Source of the DNA: a virus
Length of the DNA stretch: 25,016 bases
IMG/VR virus record: IMGVR_UViG_3300028388_003903
Location: 1 to 25,016 of that record
Direction: 5' to 3' (one strand)
The notes under the pieces were generated by a model. It did not search any database. It was not told the origin of the DNA and worked only from the letters and a program-made list of their open reading frames with translations. Each line of letters opens with the position of its first letter. Position 1 is the first letter of the stretch. Of the stretch, positions 7,864-16,751 are shown piece after piece. A program made the translations under genes and the position numbers.

Positions 7864-8994
7864 TTAAACCCACGTCAGCCGATCCGCGGCTAACGCGGTC
7901 AACAGTTCCTCGGCGATCGGAATACCCATACCGAATCGCACATCAAACCCCGGCGCGCCGGCATCTTCCATATTGCCTTTGAACACTGCCCGGATCGCCT
8001 CGATTGCTTTCCAGTCGGCCTGGCCTTCACGCCTGGCCCGCTCGATCATCAACGCCAGCAAGCCGGACCCGTACGGCGTCGCCATGCTGGTACCGCTCAT
8101 CGATCGATATCCCGAGCCGCGATTCGAAAACGACACGATATTGACGCCCGGACAACCCCAGTCGATCTGCGGCCCGCCACTGCTGAAATTCGCAATACGC
8201 TTGCTCGAATCGTACGCGGCCGTACACAAACACGATCGATAACGCGCCGGCCAACCGATCGTGTTGCGCCCGCGGTAGCCGCTATTGCCCGCTGCGGCGT
8301 TGACGATGCATCCCTTCGACCAGGCGTAATCAATCGCCTCGTTCGTCGGTCCGTAGCTTGAGCCTCCGCCGAGACTCATTGAAATCACGTCGGCGCCCTG
8401 ATCGGCGGCCCACCGGATACCGGCGGCAATGCCGGAACTGGACCCGCTGCCGCGATTACTGAGCACCTTACCGACAATCAACTCGGCTTGCGGCGCCACG
8501 CCGATGTAATTGCGTCCCAGCGCCGTGCCCGCACAATGCGTCCCGTGGCCGTTGCCGTCCCGGACCGACTCGCCGCGGATGAACGACCGCTCGGCGATTG
8601 GCTCCGGACCATCGGTGTGTTTTGTATAACCCGTGTCCAAGATTGCGATACGGACACTCTCGCCGGTGCCTTTCTCCCAGATCGGCGCCCACTCCTCCGG
8701 CCTCAAATGCCACAAAGTCGGCGCTTCAGCAAACACCTCGTCGGTCGGCTTGAAATCCGGCGGAATAGTAACCGGCGGATCGTTGTCAAAATCCGGCTCC
8801 CCAGCAAACACGCGGCGGATTTCCTCGGCGATTAACTCCTCGTATTCCGCCCACGGGATATCATTGGCCAGACACCGATTGCGCACGATCCGCCTGGCTT
8901 TGGCTTCGGTCCCGGCGTTATCGCCCGCGTCTCGCACCTGCTTAGCTAGGCGGCACGCGATAGCCCGCGCTTGTAATGATTCGTCCATATTCAT
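7864..8994 (-). CDS. S8 subtilisin-like serine protease
   Basis: A 376-residue protein beginning at an ATG that forms an ATGA overlap with the previous gene; the longer upstream frame is rejected. An N-terminal helical extension (about residues 1-90) precedes a complete peptidase S8 domain: catalytic Asp in ILDTGY (D120), His in GNGHGTHCAG (H150), oxyanion Asn in AAAGNSGY (N237) and Ser in GTSMATP (S303). The substrate-binding strand VISMSLGGGSSYG is present. There is no signal peptide. Subtilases are not part of the core siphovirus tail toolkit. The location between head-tail completion and tail tube genes, with a secreted and a TM protein following, suggests a virion-associated or lysis protease, which could be relevant for protein-rich planctomycete envelopes. 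Confidence 0.9.
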   Translation of the reverse strand: MNMDESLQARAIACRLAKQVRDAGDNAGTEAKARRIVRNRCLANDIPWAEYEELIAEEIRRVFAGEPDFDNDPPVTIPPDFKPTDEVFAEAPTLWHLRPEEWAPIWEKGTGESVRIAILDTGYTKHTDGPEPIAERSFIRGESVRDGNGHGTHCAGTALGRNYIGVAPQAELIVGKVLSNRGSGSSSGIAAGIRWAADQGADVISMSLGGGSSYGPTNEAIDYAWSKGCIVNAAAGNSGYRGRNTIGWPARYRSCLCTAAYDSSKRIANFSSGGPQIDWGCPGVNIVSFSNRGSGYRSMSGTSMATPYGSGLLALMIERARREGQADWKAIEAIRAVFKGNMEDAGAPGFDVRFGMGIPIAEELLTALAADRLTWV

Positions 8995-9422
8995 GCTTGG
9001 TACGTTAGCTCCACATACGAGGAGAAAAGCCGTTTGGTCCGCCAATGGTCTACGTCCCGAATCGTCGGCTGCCCGGCCGAAACGCACGAATAGCCGCTCG
9101 GCAGTCGGCTGGGTAGTAGCCCGTCGATGATCGCTTCCGCCAGCGTTTGGTCGGCGTCGGCCGTTGTATCTTCCGTCCCGGCTTCGAGGGGATCGAAAAT
9201 AGCCACGTGTAAGACGATGGACTCGGTTCGCAAACTGCGGGATACGAGGGTCGTCTCTCGAGTGAACGGAGCTACGAGTATTTCCGCCTCGACCAAACTC
9301 GCCCGATCCCGTTCCGGCGGTGTCCACACCGCTACCGGCGTGATCCCTCGAGCCGTAACGGCCGCCAGCGCCGCAATGGCCGCGGTCGCCTCGTCTCGCA
9401 CTGTCTTAAGCCGGCTAGGCAC
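8991..9422 (-). CDS. Minor tail/head-tail completion protein (gpZ/gpU-like position)
   Basis: A 143-residue protein with an N-terminal helix (SRLKTVRDEATAAIAALAAV) and a beta-rich middle containing SIVLHVAIFDPLEAG, ending in SSYVELTYQA. Helix followed by a sheet that ends near the C-terminus resembles tail terminator proteins, and gene order (capsid, connector, this gene, tail tube) supports that. It overlaps the preceding gene by eight bases and the subtilase gene by four. Assignment is mainly syntenic. Confidence 0.7.
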   Translation of the reverse strand: MPSRLKTVRDEATAAIAALAAVTARGITPVAVWTPPERDRASLVEAEILVAPFTRETTLVSRSLRTESIVLHVAIFDPLEAGTEDTTADADQTLAEAIIDGLLPSRLPSGYSCVSAGQPTIRDVDHWRTKRLFSSYVELTYQA

Positions 9423-9798
9423 TGGGCACCCTCACACTGTGAACGCGGTACGTCCCGCCGTCTCGGCCGTGATATTCCCATTCATCTAACCCCGGCGGCG
9501 CGGAAACCTGAAACGTCTCGTTGCCGTGGTCGTAGGTTACGGTGATCTTGTCGCCGGCTTGCGGCTCGACCTCCACCTCGCCCGCTCCCAAATCCAGCGT
9601 CAAATCGGCTCGCTCAATCAACCAATCCACCAACTGGCCTTTGACGATCATCTCGCCGATATCTGCCTCGAACTCTGTCTCGGCTTGGACTGCCGGCACC
9701 GCGGCGTTGCTGTCCGCGCCGCGGCTATAGGTGACTGTGCTGGCCACCAGCGCCCGGTTGGCCCTGAGTAACGCCCTGCCATCGTCCAGTAGTCCCAC
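9415..9798 (-). CDS. Head-tail connector protein (hypothetical)
   Basis: A 127-residue protein directly downstream of the major capsid gene and its terminator. The N-terminal segment LLDDGRALLRANRALVASTVTYSRG resembles the start of small head-tail joining proteins. The rest is beta-rich, with LTLDLGAGEVEVEPQAGDKITV and a C-terminal GTYRVHSVRV strand. It probably closes the portal exit or joins head and tail. No catalytic motif is seen. Confidence 0.7.
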   Translation of the reverse strand: MGLLDDGRALLRANRALVASTVTYSRGADSNAAVPAVQAETEFEADIGEMIVKGQLVDWLIERADLTLDLGAGEVEVEPQAGDKITVTYDHGNETFQVSAPPGLDEWEYHGRDGGTYRVHSVRVPSA

Positions 9799-9813
9799 CG
9801 GCGGCCCTCTTTC

Positions 9814-9852
9814 AAAAACCGGCGGCCCGTCAGCATCAAAACGGAACGCCGG
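9814..9852 (-). terminator. Intrinsic terminator after major capsid gene
   Basis: On the minus strand an outer CCGGCG/CGCCGG stem encloses an inner CCGT/ACGG stem and is followed at once by TTTTTG. It lies 24 bases after the capsid stop. A partial terminator here would let the capsid protein be made in excess over downstream tail proteins. Confidence 0.7.
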
Positions 9853-9875
9853 CCCCCCTTGCTAAACCCTGGCGT

Positions 9876-12041
9876 TTACGCCGCTCCCTTACTTCGCACA
9901 CCTGCCCGGTATTCCTGCTTGGCCGCGCCGAACGCGTGGTAACCCCGCATTTGGATACCGAGTTGATCAAAGTCGGCTTGCGCGGCTTCAACCCGCGGTT
10001 GGCGTTGTCCGTCCAAAAACACTACCTCAATCAACGGTAAATCCATCGGATCGGCTTGCAAGAAGAAATGCGTATCCGAGCCGTTGGTAACGCCGTTACT
10101 GCCAAGGTACGAAGAAACAATCGGCTGATATCTGGACTGGAACACGTTCGCGTTAGGAACCTTGTCCTTGGTCGAACTACCTCCGGTGTTGATGTTGGTG
10201 GCAACGTACAGCTCTCTTGCCGTGACTGCGAGAGCCGGCGGCACAACCAAAAATGTCGGCATGAGACCTAGCGGGTTGCCGTCTGGGTCTGTTTGCTCGC
10301 GAAACTTTTGCTCCGCTGTCTGCAAACTGGAACTTTGCAGGTTGCTCGCTGCACCGTCGAAATAGTTATTCCGGCCAGCTGTGTAGAATGTCGCCACGTC
10401 TGCTAGGTACTCTGTCCAAAACACTTGATTGATGCGGAGCGCCGCCCCGCGGCCCAAGCGTTGACGCACCGTATCAAACGCGCTTAAGTCGTCGTTCCGC
10501 AGATCCTCCAAACCAATGGCAAACAACCGCGCGTACAGATTAGCCTTATTCGTGTAGCTTTCCGCGCCCATCGTCGCGTGTTTAATCTCGCCTGATGGCC
10601 CCAGTTGCTCGTACTCAAATCCGCCGGTTAAAGCGTACCGCGTAACTGTCTTAAAATCAGTCACGGAAGCTATCTTCGCAATCCTCGCCCATTCCTGCTC
10701 TACGCTCATAAATCCGGCCATGATCGCCTTATTTGCCACGTTACTGAGCACGCCGCTCAAGTCGTAAGTGCTAGCGCCTCGCGCTTCGATTGGCGCATAT
10801 GCGGCCCGCAATACCTCTTCGCTGAATCTATAGCTATGGCCGCGGTACCCACCGCGCTGTGCTGCCATGTACATCAACTCCACGAGCGTTAACCCGCGCG
10901 GATAATGCCTATCCACTTGCTCAAGCGTCCGCTCGCTGTAGTTGGCCTCAAGATCGTACACGCCCGCAGCGCGTGCGAGCGCTGCCTCGACTACTTCGGC
11001 GGACTGTTCGCCGCTGCGGCCGGCCTGATGGCCCGGCGTGCTACCGTGGCGATGGCTGTTGCGCAGTAGTTGCAACTCGAAGTCGCGCGGATCGGGCTGC
11101 GTTTGCTGCGCTAAATTAAACTGGCTTTCCGCTTCGCTAGCGGTTAGCGTCCCCTGGCTCAAGAACCGGCCGAGAATATCGCCGTATTGCTGGTTGCGTT
11201 CCTCGCGACGTCGCGCTTCGTTCAGCATGGCCGTCACCGTCTGGCCGTTGCCACCACTGTTTCCACCGGCATTTCCAAATCCGGCATCCTGGCCGCCCTG
11301 CTGCCGCTGGGCGTTACTTTGGCCGCCGCCCTGGCTGCCAGTATCCCCGCCCGTTTCGGCCTTCCATGCAGCCTCTAGAGCGCGCAATTGCACATCGTTC
11401 AGAGTCGCCTTATCCCAACCTTTGGCCTCGAGCCACGCATCAAAACCCATCGTTTGACCTCCCGCGGCCGCTGCCGCAATCCTAGCCTCCGTCGAATCGT
11501 CGGCACCAATCGCCACGATCGACACTTCTCGCAGTTTGCCGGCTCGCACTACTGTTAGCGGTCCGGTAAACGTCTGCCCGTTGACGCGCACCCGTTGGCC
11601 CGCGTTCACCTTCTCCGTTCGCGTCGGTTCAATCCCCACGCTGGCTTGCCATGGGAACTCATCTTTGGCCGCCTCGATTATCTCCCGCGCGTCTCGCACC
11701 TGCCCACTGTCGCCGGTCGATCGCAAGCTGCCTTGTATCTCTATGCCATTGTCTGCGATGGCGGCCACACCCTGGCCGATCGGCCGCGTATGGTCGTGAT
11801 CTCGCAAAAGCGGTATTTTCTGACCCGTCCCGATCCCGCGCACGTCCACCACAACCGGATCGAAGTACCGCGGCACCCTCATTGCCCCGCCGCTGTACGC
11901 CCGAATCGCTACCGTAGGCTTGCGAGCCGGCGTATCGCCGGCGGCCTCCACGCCTGGCGTTACAACCGCTTGCGCCCGAATCGTCAATTCGGCGTTGCCG
12001 GCCGCTTCAATTCGCCGCTTCTGCCGTTTGTTCCTCGCCAT
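9876..12041 (-). CDS. Prohead protease-major capsid fusion
   Basis: A 721-residue polyprotein from the ATG at 12041, chosen because GGAAGG lies 9 bases upstream; a longer frame starts at 12107. Residues about 40-190 resemble S78-type prohead proteases: the histidine motif RDHDHTRPIGQG (H82, H84) and the serine motif WQASVGI (S134). A Gly/Gln/Asn-rich linker (about 231-265) follows, then a helical scaffold-like stretch, and from about residue 418 a Mu gpT-like major capsid domain (VANKAIMAGFMSVEQEW, then VTDFKTVTRYALTGG). Fused protease, scaffold and capsid implies self-cleavage during head maturation. It overlaps the portal gene by 35 bases. Confidence 0.9.
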   Translation of the reverse strand: MARNKRQKRRIEAAGNAELTIRAQAVVTPGVEAAGDTPARKPTVAIRAYSGGAMRVPRYFDPVVVDVRGIGTGQKIPLLRDHDHTRPIGQGVAAIADNGIEIQGSLRSTGDSGQVRDAREIIEAAKDEFPWQASVGIEPTRTEKVNAGQRVRVNGQTFTGPLTVVRAGKLREVSIVAIGADDSTEARIAAAAAGGQTMGFDAWLEAKGWDKATLNDVQLRALEAAWKAETGGDTGSQGGGQSNAQRQQGGQDAGFGNAGGNSGGNGQTVTAMLNEARRREERNQQYGDILGRFLSQGTLTASEAESQFNLAQQTQPDPRDFELQLLRNSHRHGSTPGHQAGRSGEQSAEVVEAALARAAGVYDLEANYSERTLEQVDRHYPRGLTLVELMYMAAQRGGYRGHSYRFSEEVLRAAYAPIEARGASTYDLSGVLSNVANKAIMAGFMSVEQEWARIAKIASVTDFKTVTRYALTGGFEYEQLGPSGEIKHATMGAESYTNKANLYARLFAIGLEDLRNDDLSAFDTVRQRLGRGAALRINQVFWTEYLADVATFYTAGRNNYFDGAASNLQSSSLQTAEQKFREQTDPDGNPLGLMPTFLVVPPALAVTARELYVATNINTGGSSTKDKVPNANVFQSRYQPIVSSYLGSNGVTNGSDTHFFLQADPMDLPLIEVVFLDGQRQPRVEAAQADFDQLGIQMRGYHAFGAAKQEYRAGVRSKGAA

Positions 12042-13527
12042 CCTCGACACCTTCCGTTTCGGTTTGCTGTTCTGCTGGGGGCGCCATGCTTTCCACCTCG
12101 ACCCCATACTCGGCGGCTAGCTCGCGATCGCGGGCCAGCTCCCGGTACCGCTGCCGGCGTTGTTCTTCCCAATCCAGCCCACGCCGCGCGTACTCGATGG
12201 CCCACGTCGTGGTACCGTTAACCAATTCCGTTTGCTGCCCGCTCGCTTCCTTTGCCCGGTCGACGTGCTCCGGCTCTGGCCACCGCCAGCCTACCGACCA
12301 CTCGCCAGCCGTGGCGGCAAACATCGCCGGCAGAAACCCGTTAATCAGCAGCGCCTCATCCAGCCACGACTCAAACACGCGGTCGAGGAAATCACGCTCG
12401 AGATACTGGCTGCGGTCCGCGGCCATCTGGCGGCCGAACGATTGCAGATCCAGCCGCCCGGAGGCGTAGTTGTAGTTGCTGGCGTCGCCCAGCGCGACTA
12501 CGGCCGGGACACTCATGGCCCGTGCAATCTCTCGCAGCAACGCCCGCACAAACTCGTCGAACGTGCTATTTGGATGCTCGGCTTTCAACTGCGCTAAACT
12601 CGAGCCCCACGGCACCGTGGTAAACGCACCGCGTTCAATCGGGATTCGATCCCAGCCGGCAATCGCCATATTCTCGGCGTCATCGTCCGGCGGATTCTCC
12701 GAGTATAAAATCGCCGCGAAATCGGCCGCCGTTTCCGCGGCTGTTACTGTCGCCAGCTCAAAACGCCGTAACAACGCGAATAACGGCAGCGCGGGCGTAG
12801 TGGCTGGTATACCCCGCAACTGTCCCGGCCGCTCGCGGCGGTAAACGTGCATTACTTCGCTGGCCGGTATCCAATCGGCCGTGATATCTTGTAGCCCTTC
12901 GGCATCGCCCGGATGAGCCCGCAACATCGAGTAGGCTTCCGGCTCGCCGGCACTGTCGAGCCGGATGCCGCTATCGTCCAGGCTCTGCACGGTGGCCACG
13001 GGATGATCCTCAAACTGATCGCACTCATAAAGCCGAACGTTTAGCTGCACGGGCGTACGCATCCCCGGCCGACTGTTGGAGAATACCGCGAACGCCTCGC
13101 CGTCCTGATACCACGCAAGAACGGCCGTGGTGAGTTTTTGCGCCAGCCGCCGCTGCGTGGCCCACGCGGCCCACTGGCGTTCTACCGTTTGGGCTGCCGC
13201 CCGCAGCTCCCGCAGCCGCTCGGCATCTGTCTCGCTGCCCTGGTACGTTAGCTGAAGCGTTGGCCCCGAGCCGACCGTATAAGCTGCGATGGTATTCAGA
13301 ATGCCTCGAGCGTAGCAGTTATTTGCCACCTCGTACCGACTCCGCTCGCGTAGCGTTTTACGGACCGCGGCGGAGTTAGCCGAGATGCTACTCAGCCCGT
13401 CCGCCATGCCCCAATGACGTCGGTTGTCCTCGGTGGTTTGAGCCGCGTCGTAACGTCCGCGCACGATCCGCCGGCCGTACATTGCCGGCCGCCTAAACGC
13501 GTGTTTTAGTGTTTGGAGCCACTTCAT
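12007..13527 (-). CDS. Portal protein, lambda family
   Basis: A 506-residue lambda gpB-type portal. Signs are the RTLRERSRYEVANNCYARGILNT-like segment near residues 58-80 (written here only in outline), TVGSGPTLQL, the stem-region EVMHVYRRERPGQLRGIP, and the C-terminal MSVPAVVALGD followed by NYNYASGRLDLQSF, all typical of this family. The protein forms the dodecameric DNA entry ring. Its ATG overlaps the TGA of the upstream LamG-SGNH gene (ATGA), so the inserted gene is translationally coupled to the portal. The acidic Glu-rich tail is common. Confidence 0.95.
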   Translation of the reverse strand: MKWLQTLKHAFRRPAMYGRRIVRGRYDAAQTTEDNRRHWGMADGLSSISANSAAVRKTLRERSRYEVANNCYARGILNTIAAYTVGSGPTLQLTYQGSETDAERLRELRAAAQTVERQWAAWATQRRLAQKLTTAVLAWYQDGEAFAVFSNSRPGMRTPVQLNVRLYECDQFEDHPVATVQSLDDSGIRLDSAGEPEAYSMLRAHPGDAEGLQDITADWIPASEVMHVYRRERPGQLRGIPATTPALPLFALLRRFELATVTAAETAADFAAILYSENPPDDDAENMAIAGWDRIPIERGAFTTVPWGSSLAQLKAEHPNSTFDEFVRALLREIARAMSVPAVVALGDASNYNYASGRLDLQSFGRQMAADRSQYLERDFLDRVFESWLDEALLINGFLPAMFAATAGEWSVGWRWPEPEHVDRAKEASGQQTELVNGTTTWAIEYARRGLDWEEQRRQRYRELARDRELAAEYGVEVESMAPPAEQQTETEGVEDGEEQTAEAAN

Positions 13528-16184
13528 AACGCGAATTTTTCTTTCCAGTTCTCAACGGACACGCGTAAAAGCTTGCTTAGATCGGCAATCAACAATGGAT
13601 CGTAAGTCGTCGGACTTTGCCGCACTGCGGTAGCAATTAAATCGGCAAAGTACGTCGCCGAACCAGCCGTCGGATGTAACCCCTGGCCAATTGTCGCGAT
13701 AGCGGCGATCTCCACGTCAGACCCAACCCCCGCCGCACCACTGGTGATGGTCTCGGACACCGTTAACGTGTTGGCTGTAGCGCCGGTAATCTGATACCAC
13801 CCCTCCACAACCGGCGTTCCCGCCAAGGCGGTCTGCTTAACGTAAACCCAACTGCTGCCGGGGATAACGAGCACTTCATCAAAGCCCCCGCTTTTGGTCA
13901 GCGTCAGCGTGCCATTGTCCCATGTAGCATCAGAAATCGCCAATTTGTGTGTCCGAATGCGCGGATCGTACCACGCTTGCAAGCTGCCGGTTGCCGGTGT
14001 CGCCCCTGGTGAAATTACCCCGTCGTCGCCGGACACTGGCAATTCCCAAATGCCATCGCTCATTTCGTAGAGGCTGACAAACTCCACGGTCGTCGGGTTA
14101 GCAAGTGCGGCTCGCATAAACCCGATATTCTGATTTGCGAAATCGTTTCGCCACTCGGCTAACCGCACACTGCCGGTAGCAGCGTTGCGGGCGTGCATGT
14201 ACAAGCCCGGCAACAAATAGCGTGGCGGCAGTTTGCCAGCGCGGCGGAAGGCTAGATCCCACGCTGTTTTTGTGCTTTCTGCGAGCTCTTGCCACACCTC
14301 CCGAGTGCGCACTTCTTGATCGCCTAACATAACAATGACCGCTTCGCGATCCGCTGGCACGACCGTCTTGACAAACGTGTCTATGTCGTGCTGACACATC
14401 GATTTGTCGCTGTCTTGCGTGTGCCCGTATCCTGCATACGACCAACTAGCGGCGCCTAGTCGCATAGCTGGCATGCTGTCGTCCGACTGTTTGTATTCCA
14501 GCCCAGTCAAAAACAGATATCGATTCGCCGCATCGTTAGGGTCATCCGTTGGAACAACGTCAAAGCCTCGCAGGAAATGCAGTTGGTCGCTGCCTGCCGT
14601 CCGCTGCCAAGAGTGTGTCACATCCACCTCGGCCAACAACTGAATGGTGCCGGCGTGCTGGGGATTGTCGAGATTTGACACAGTGATGACGGTCTCTGCA
14701 TTTTCCGAATCAATTGTTTTGACCTTGACCGCCTTAACCTGCTGCGACACGTCGCTAGCCACGCGATGGTAAATCCGGATGTACTGCGGTCCGTCCCATT
14801 CGTGATCCAGGCGATCCAAGCAGCCGCCATGTGACCAGTGATGGCCACTAGCGAAATTGACAACCGGCTTGATGGTCGCGCGTGAATACCGCGTCCCCGT
14901 CTGGTTGTATTGCTCAGGGATCGGATCGGTATCTTCTTGCATCGGCACGGTGAAAATGACAGAAATTGTTTGCCCCGCTAAACTCCCTGGGTCTGAATCG
15001 ACATTGAACGTGATCGTTGCTCCGGTTTGCGCGTCACCAACGCCAGCGCCCGCCGTGAACGCCGTCAAAATATAGTACACCGAATTGATCTTGACCTTCT
15101 GGCCGACAACCAGGTTTGGGCCATCGTAGGTCGCGGTGCAAACGCCGTCCGCCCAAGTCGAACTACTAATGGTGCGCGTTGTCTGATTTTCGACGACAAA
15201 ATCATTGCCTGTTCCAACGTCCTGCGAATTGCCGGTGAACCCTGATTCAGTATGCGTAAAAAAGTCTGCCACGACGCGCCCCATCGGCCGCCCGTAGTTA
15301 AGTTTGTCGTACGTCGGTCCGAACACACGAATGGGCGAATAGCTACCAAACGAGTCGGACAAGAAAATCAGCGTTGCAGGCCGATTCCCTGCAAGCCGGC
15401 TTGTAGCGACGCCCTTGTTTGTGTCGGCAATAATCTCGCCTGAGTAGCTGCCGAATAAATCGCTGTCATCCTCAAATCGCAGGCTGTGCTGGGAAGCAAG
15501 AATTGCGTCTGCCCCGATGATGTCTACGCCGTCGTCGATTAATGGCATGCGGCCCAAAACCGTTTTTCCGGCTAGCGTTGTGCCTGTGCGGTCGTAGGTT
15601 GGCGAGCCGCTGGAATAAATCGTTGCCGCTTCGCCTGCGGTTAACTCAGCATCCAACACGCATACGTCCGCAAACTTAGCAGATGCCCCGTGGTTAGGGG
15701 CGACGGCGTCCCGTCCCGTCAACGGTACAAACGACGCTGTGGAACTCAAAAACAACACCCCCGTGTCCACGTCGGGCATTGTGCCACCAGTGATTCGCTG
15801 CGTTCCGTCTACGATCAGGTTGTAGCCTCCACCACTGGGAAAAACGAATGCAAAATGATGCCACTCATTTTGCGATACCGCTGCACCGGGATTGTTGTTG
15901 GAAATCACGCCGTTGTCCTGATCGCGGGCTACAATGTGCAGCCCCCATGAACCCGCTGCGGCGTTCGTAATCAACTCCATCCGAATAAAAGCTCGATGAT
16001 TGGCATCAGCCGCAAACGGATAGCCCAGCTCGTACCAGGCGAGTAACGGTACGCCCCACGCGTTGGCGGTGCTAGGCGCGTTGATCCAGACGGACAGACT
16101 CTTGCCACTGGCGAGGATCTCCGCAAACACTGGATCATCCGTCCAGGCAGCATTTCGCCGCCCCGCTGACATTTTCAATGCCAT
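13524..16184 (-). CDS. LamG plus SGNH-hydrolase-like giant protein
   Basis: An 886-residue protein from the ATG at 16184 (a GGGA lies upstream; the longer frame would overlap the gpW-like gene). Residues about 25-195 form a LamG/concanavalin-like lectin domain: SLSVWINAP, NEWHHFAFVF, YNLIVDG and KFADVCVLDAELTAGE. From about 270 an SGNH/GDSL-type core begins (LIFLSDSFGSY, nucleophile candidate S278), interrupted by a beta insert (about 340-420), then VIVMLGDQE and a closing QGLHPTAGSATYFADLI with the catalytic His near residue 837. The usual Asp of the DxxH motif is Gln, and block III has GDQ instead of GxN. A small beta module (about 750-820) precedes the end. It probably binds and deacylates surface glycans as a tail-spike-like or cargo protein. 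Confidence 0.85.
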   Translation of the reverse strand: MALKMSAGRRNAAWTDDPVFAEILASGKSLSVWINAPSTANAWGVPLLAWYELGYPFAADANHRAFIRMELITNAAAGSWGLHIVARDQDNGVISNNNPGAAVSQNEWHHFAFVFPSGGGYNLIVDGTQRITGGTMPDVDTGVLFLSSTASFVPLTGRDAVAPNHGASAKFADVCVLDAELTAGEAATIYSSGSPTYDRTGTTLAGKTVLGRMPLIDDGVDIIGADAILASQHSLRFEDDSDLFGSYSGEIIADTNKGVATSRLAGNRPATLIFLSDSFGSYSPIRVFGPTYDKLNYGRPMGRVVADFFTHTESGFTGNSQDVGTGNDFVVENQTTRTISSSTWADGVCTATYDGPNLVVGQKVKINSVYYILTAFTAGAGVGDAQTGATITFNVDSDPGSLAGQTISVIFTVPMQEDTDPIPEQYNQTGTRYSRATIKPVVNFASGHHWSHGGCLDRLDHEWDGPQYIRIYHRVASDVSQQVKAVKVKTIDSENAETVITVSNLDNPQHAGTIQLLAEVDVTHSWQRTAGSDQLHFLRGFDVVPTDDPNDAANRYLFLTGLEYKQSDDSMPAMRLGAASWSYAGYGHTQDSDKSMCQHDIDTFVKTVVPADREAVIVMLGDQEVRTREVWQELAESTKTAWDLAFRRAGKLPPRYLLPGLYMHARNAATGSVRLAEWRNDFANQNIGFMRAALANPTTVEFVSLYEMSDGIWELPVSGDDGVISPGATPATGSLQAWYDPRIRTHKLAISDATWDNGTLTLTKSGGFDEVLVIPGSSWVYVKQTALAGTPVVEGWYQITGATANTLTVSETITSGAAGVGSDVEIAAIATIGQGLHPTAGSATYFADLIATAVRQSPTTYDPLLIADLSKLLRVSVENWKEKFAL

Positions 16185-16209
16185 TTCAAAAGCGTTCCCG
16201 TAAGCTAGT

Positions 16210-16422
16210 CTAGTCGGTCGATGGTGTCCCTGATGCACTGGGCGGAATCAGCTTTCCGAAGCGCAGCCCGCCCTTTTTCTTGGCGGTCGCATTTTTGGCG
16301 GCGAGGTATCGATCCGCTTTAATCAGCTCGTCGATGCTGCGCGCCTCGGTGCTTTCACCGTCCACCGCATGCTTTTTCGGTGTCCCCGCGGCCGTTTCAA
16401 TTTCATTGGATAAATCTGCCAT
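16210..16422 (-). CDS. gpW-like head-tail connector/small pre-portal protein
   Basis: A 70-residue protein. The N-terminus MADLSNEIETAAGTPKKHAVDGES and the middle SIDELIKADRYLAAKNA, followed by GLRFGKLIPPS, match small proteins placed just upstream of lambda-type portals, comparable in position to gpW (recalled similarity). It would help stabilise the packaged head. The large LamG-SGNH gene separates it from the portal, breaking the normal adjacency. Confidence 0.75.
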   Translation of the reverse strand: MADLSNEIETAAGTPKKHAVDGESTEARSIDELIKADRYLAAKNATAKKKGGLRFGKLIPPSASGTPSTD

Positions 16423-16499
16423 ACGCGCATACTAACACGCCGCTCTCGTTCCGCCCCTAGCTCGGCGGTAGTTCGTTCCAGCAGTGGAAAAGAGCCCTA

Positions 16500-16751
16500 T
16501 CAAGTCCGTTCGTAGGTCATAAATTTTCTGCCGCAATGCTGGCACACTCGCTGACGAATGATCCGGTTTAGTCGCCGGCGCGTGTACCAAACCCGAAGCG
16601 CCGTGCAACCGCAATCCGGGCACGCGATCCCCTGCCGCTCGGCCTCCCGCTCCGCTGACTCGGCCTCGGCCTGCCGTCGGAGCTCGCCGGCACAATACGC
16701 GCAATGCTTCCCGCCCGCCCTCTCGCAACCGCATCGCGCACAGCGTTTCAT
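16500..16751 (-). CDS. Double zinc-ribbon protein, NrdR-like C-terminal ribbon
   Basis: An 83-residue protein starting at an ATG that overlaps the terminase stop (ATGA). It carries two Cys4 sites: C4/C7 with C17/C20, and C44/C47 with C70/C73. The second ribbon ends RVCQHCGRKFMTYERT, very close to the NrdR zinc ribbon (RRRRECxxCGxRFTTYER), with Arg-rich connecting strands that would contact DNA. NrdR's ATP-cone is absent. In the late gene region an Ogr/Delta-like late transcription activator or a terminase partner is plausible. A 77-base gap separates it from the gpW-like gene. Confidence 0.8.
   Translation of the reverse strand: MKRCARCGCERAGGKHCAYCAGELRRQAEAESAEREAERQGIACPDCGCTALRVWYTRRRLNRIIRQRVCQHCGRKFMTYERT

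Noticed and set aside
8995-9327. N-terminal extension of the subtilase (additional 111 codons).
   Set aside because: It overlaps the preceding tail gene in another frame, reads as Arg-rich shadow, and the ATGA overlap at 8994 gives a natural start.
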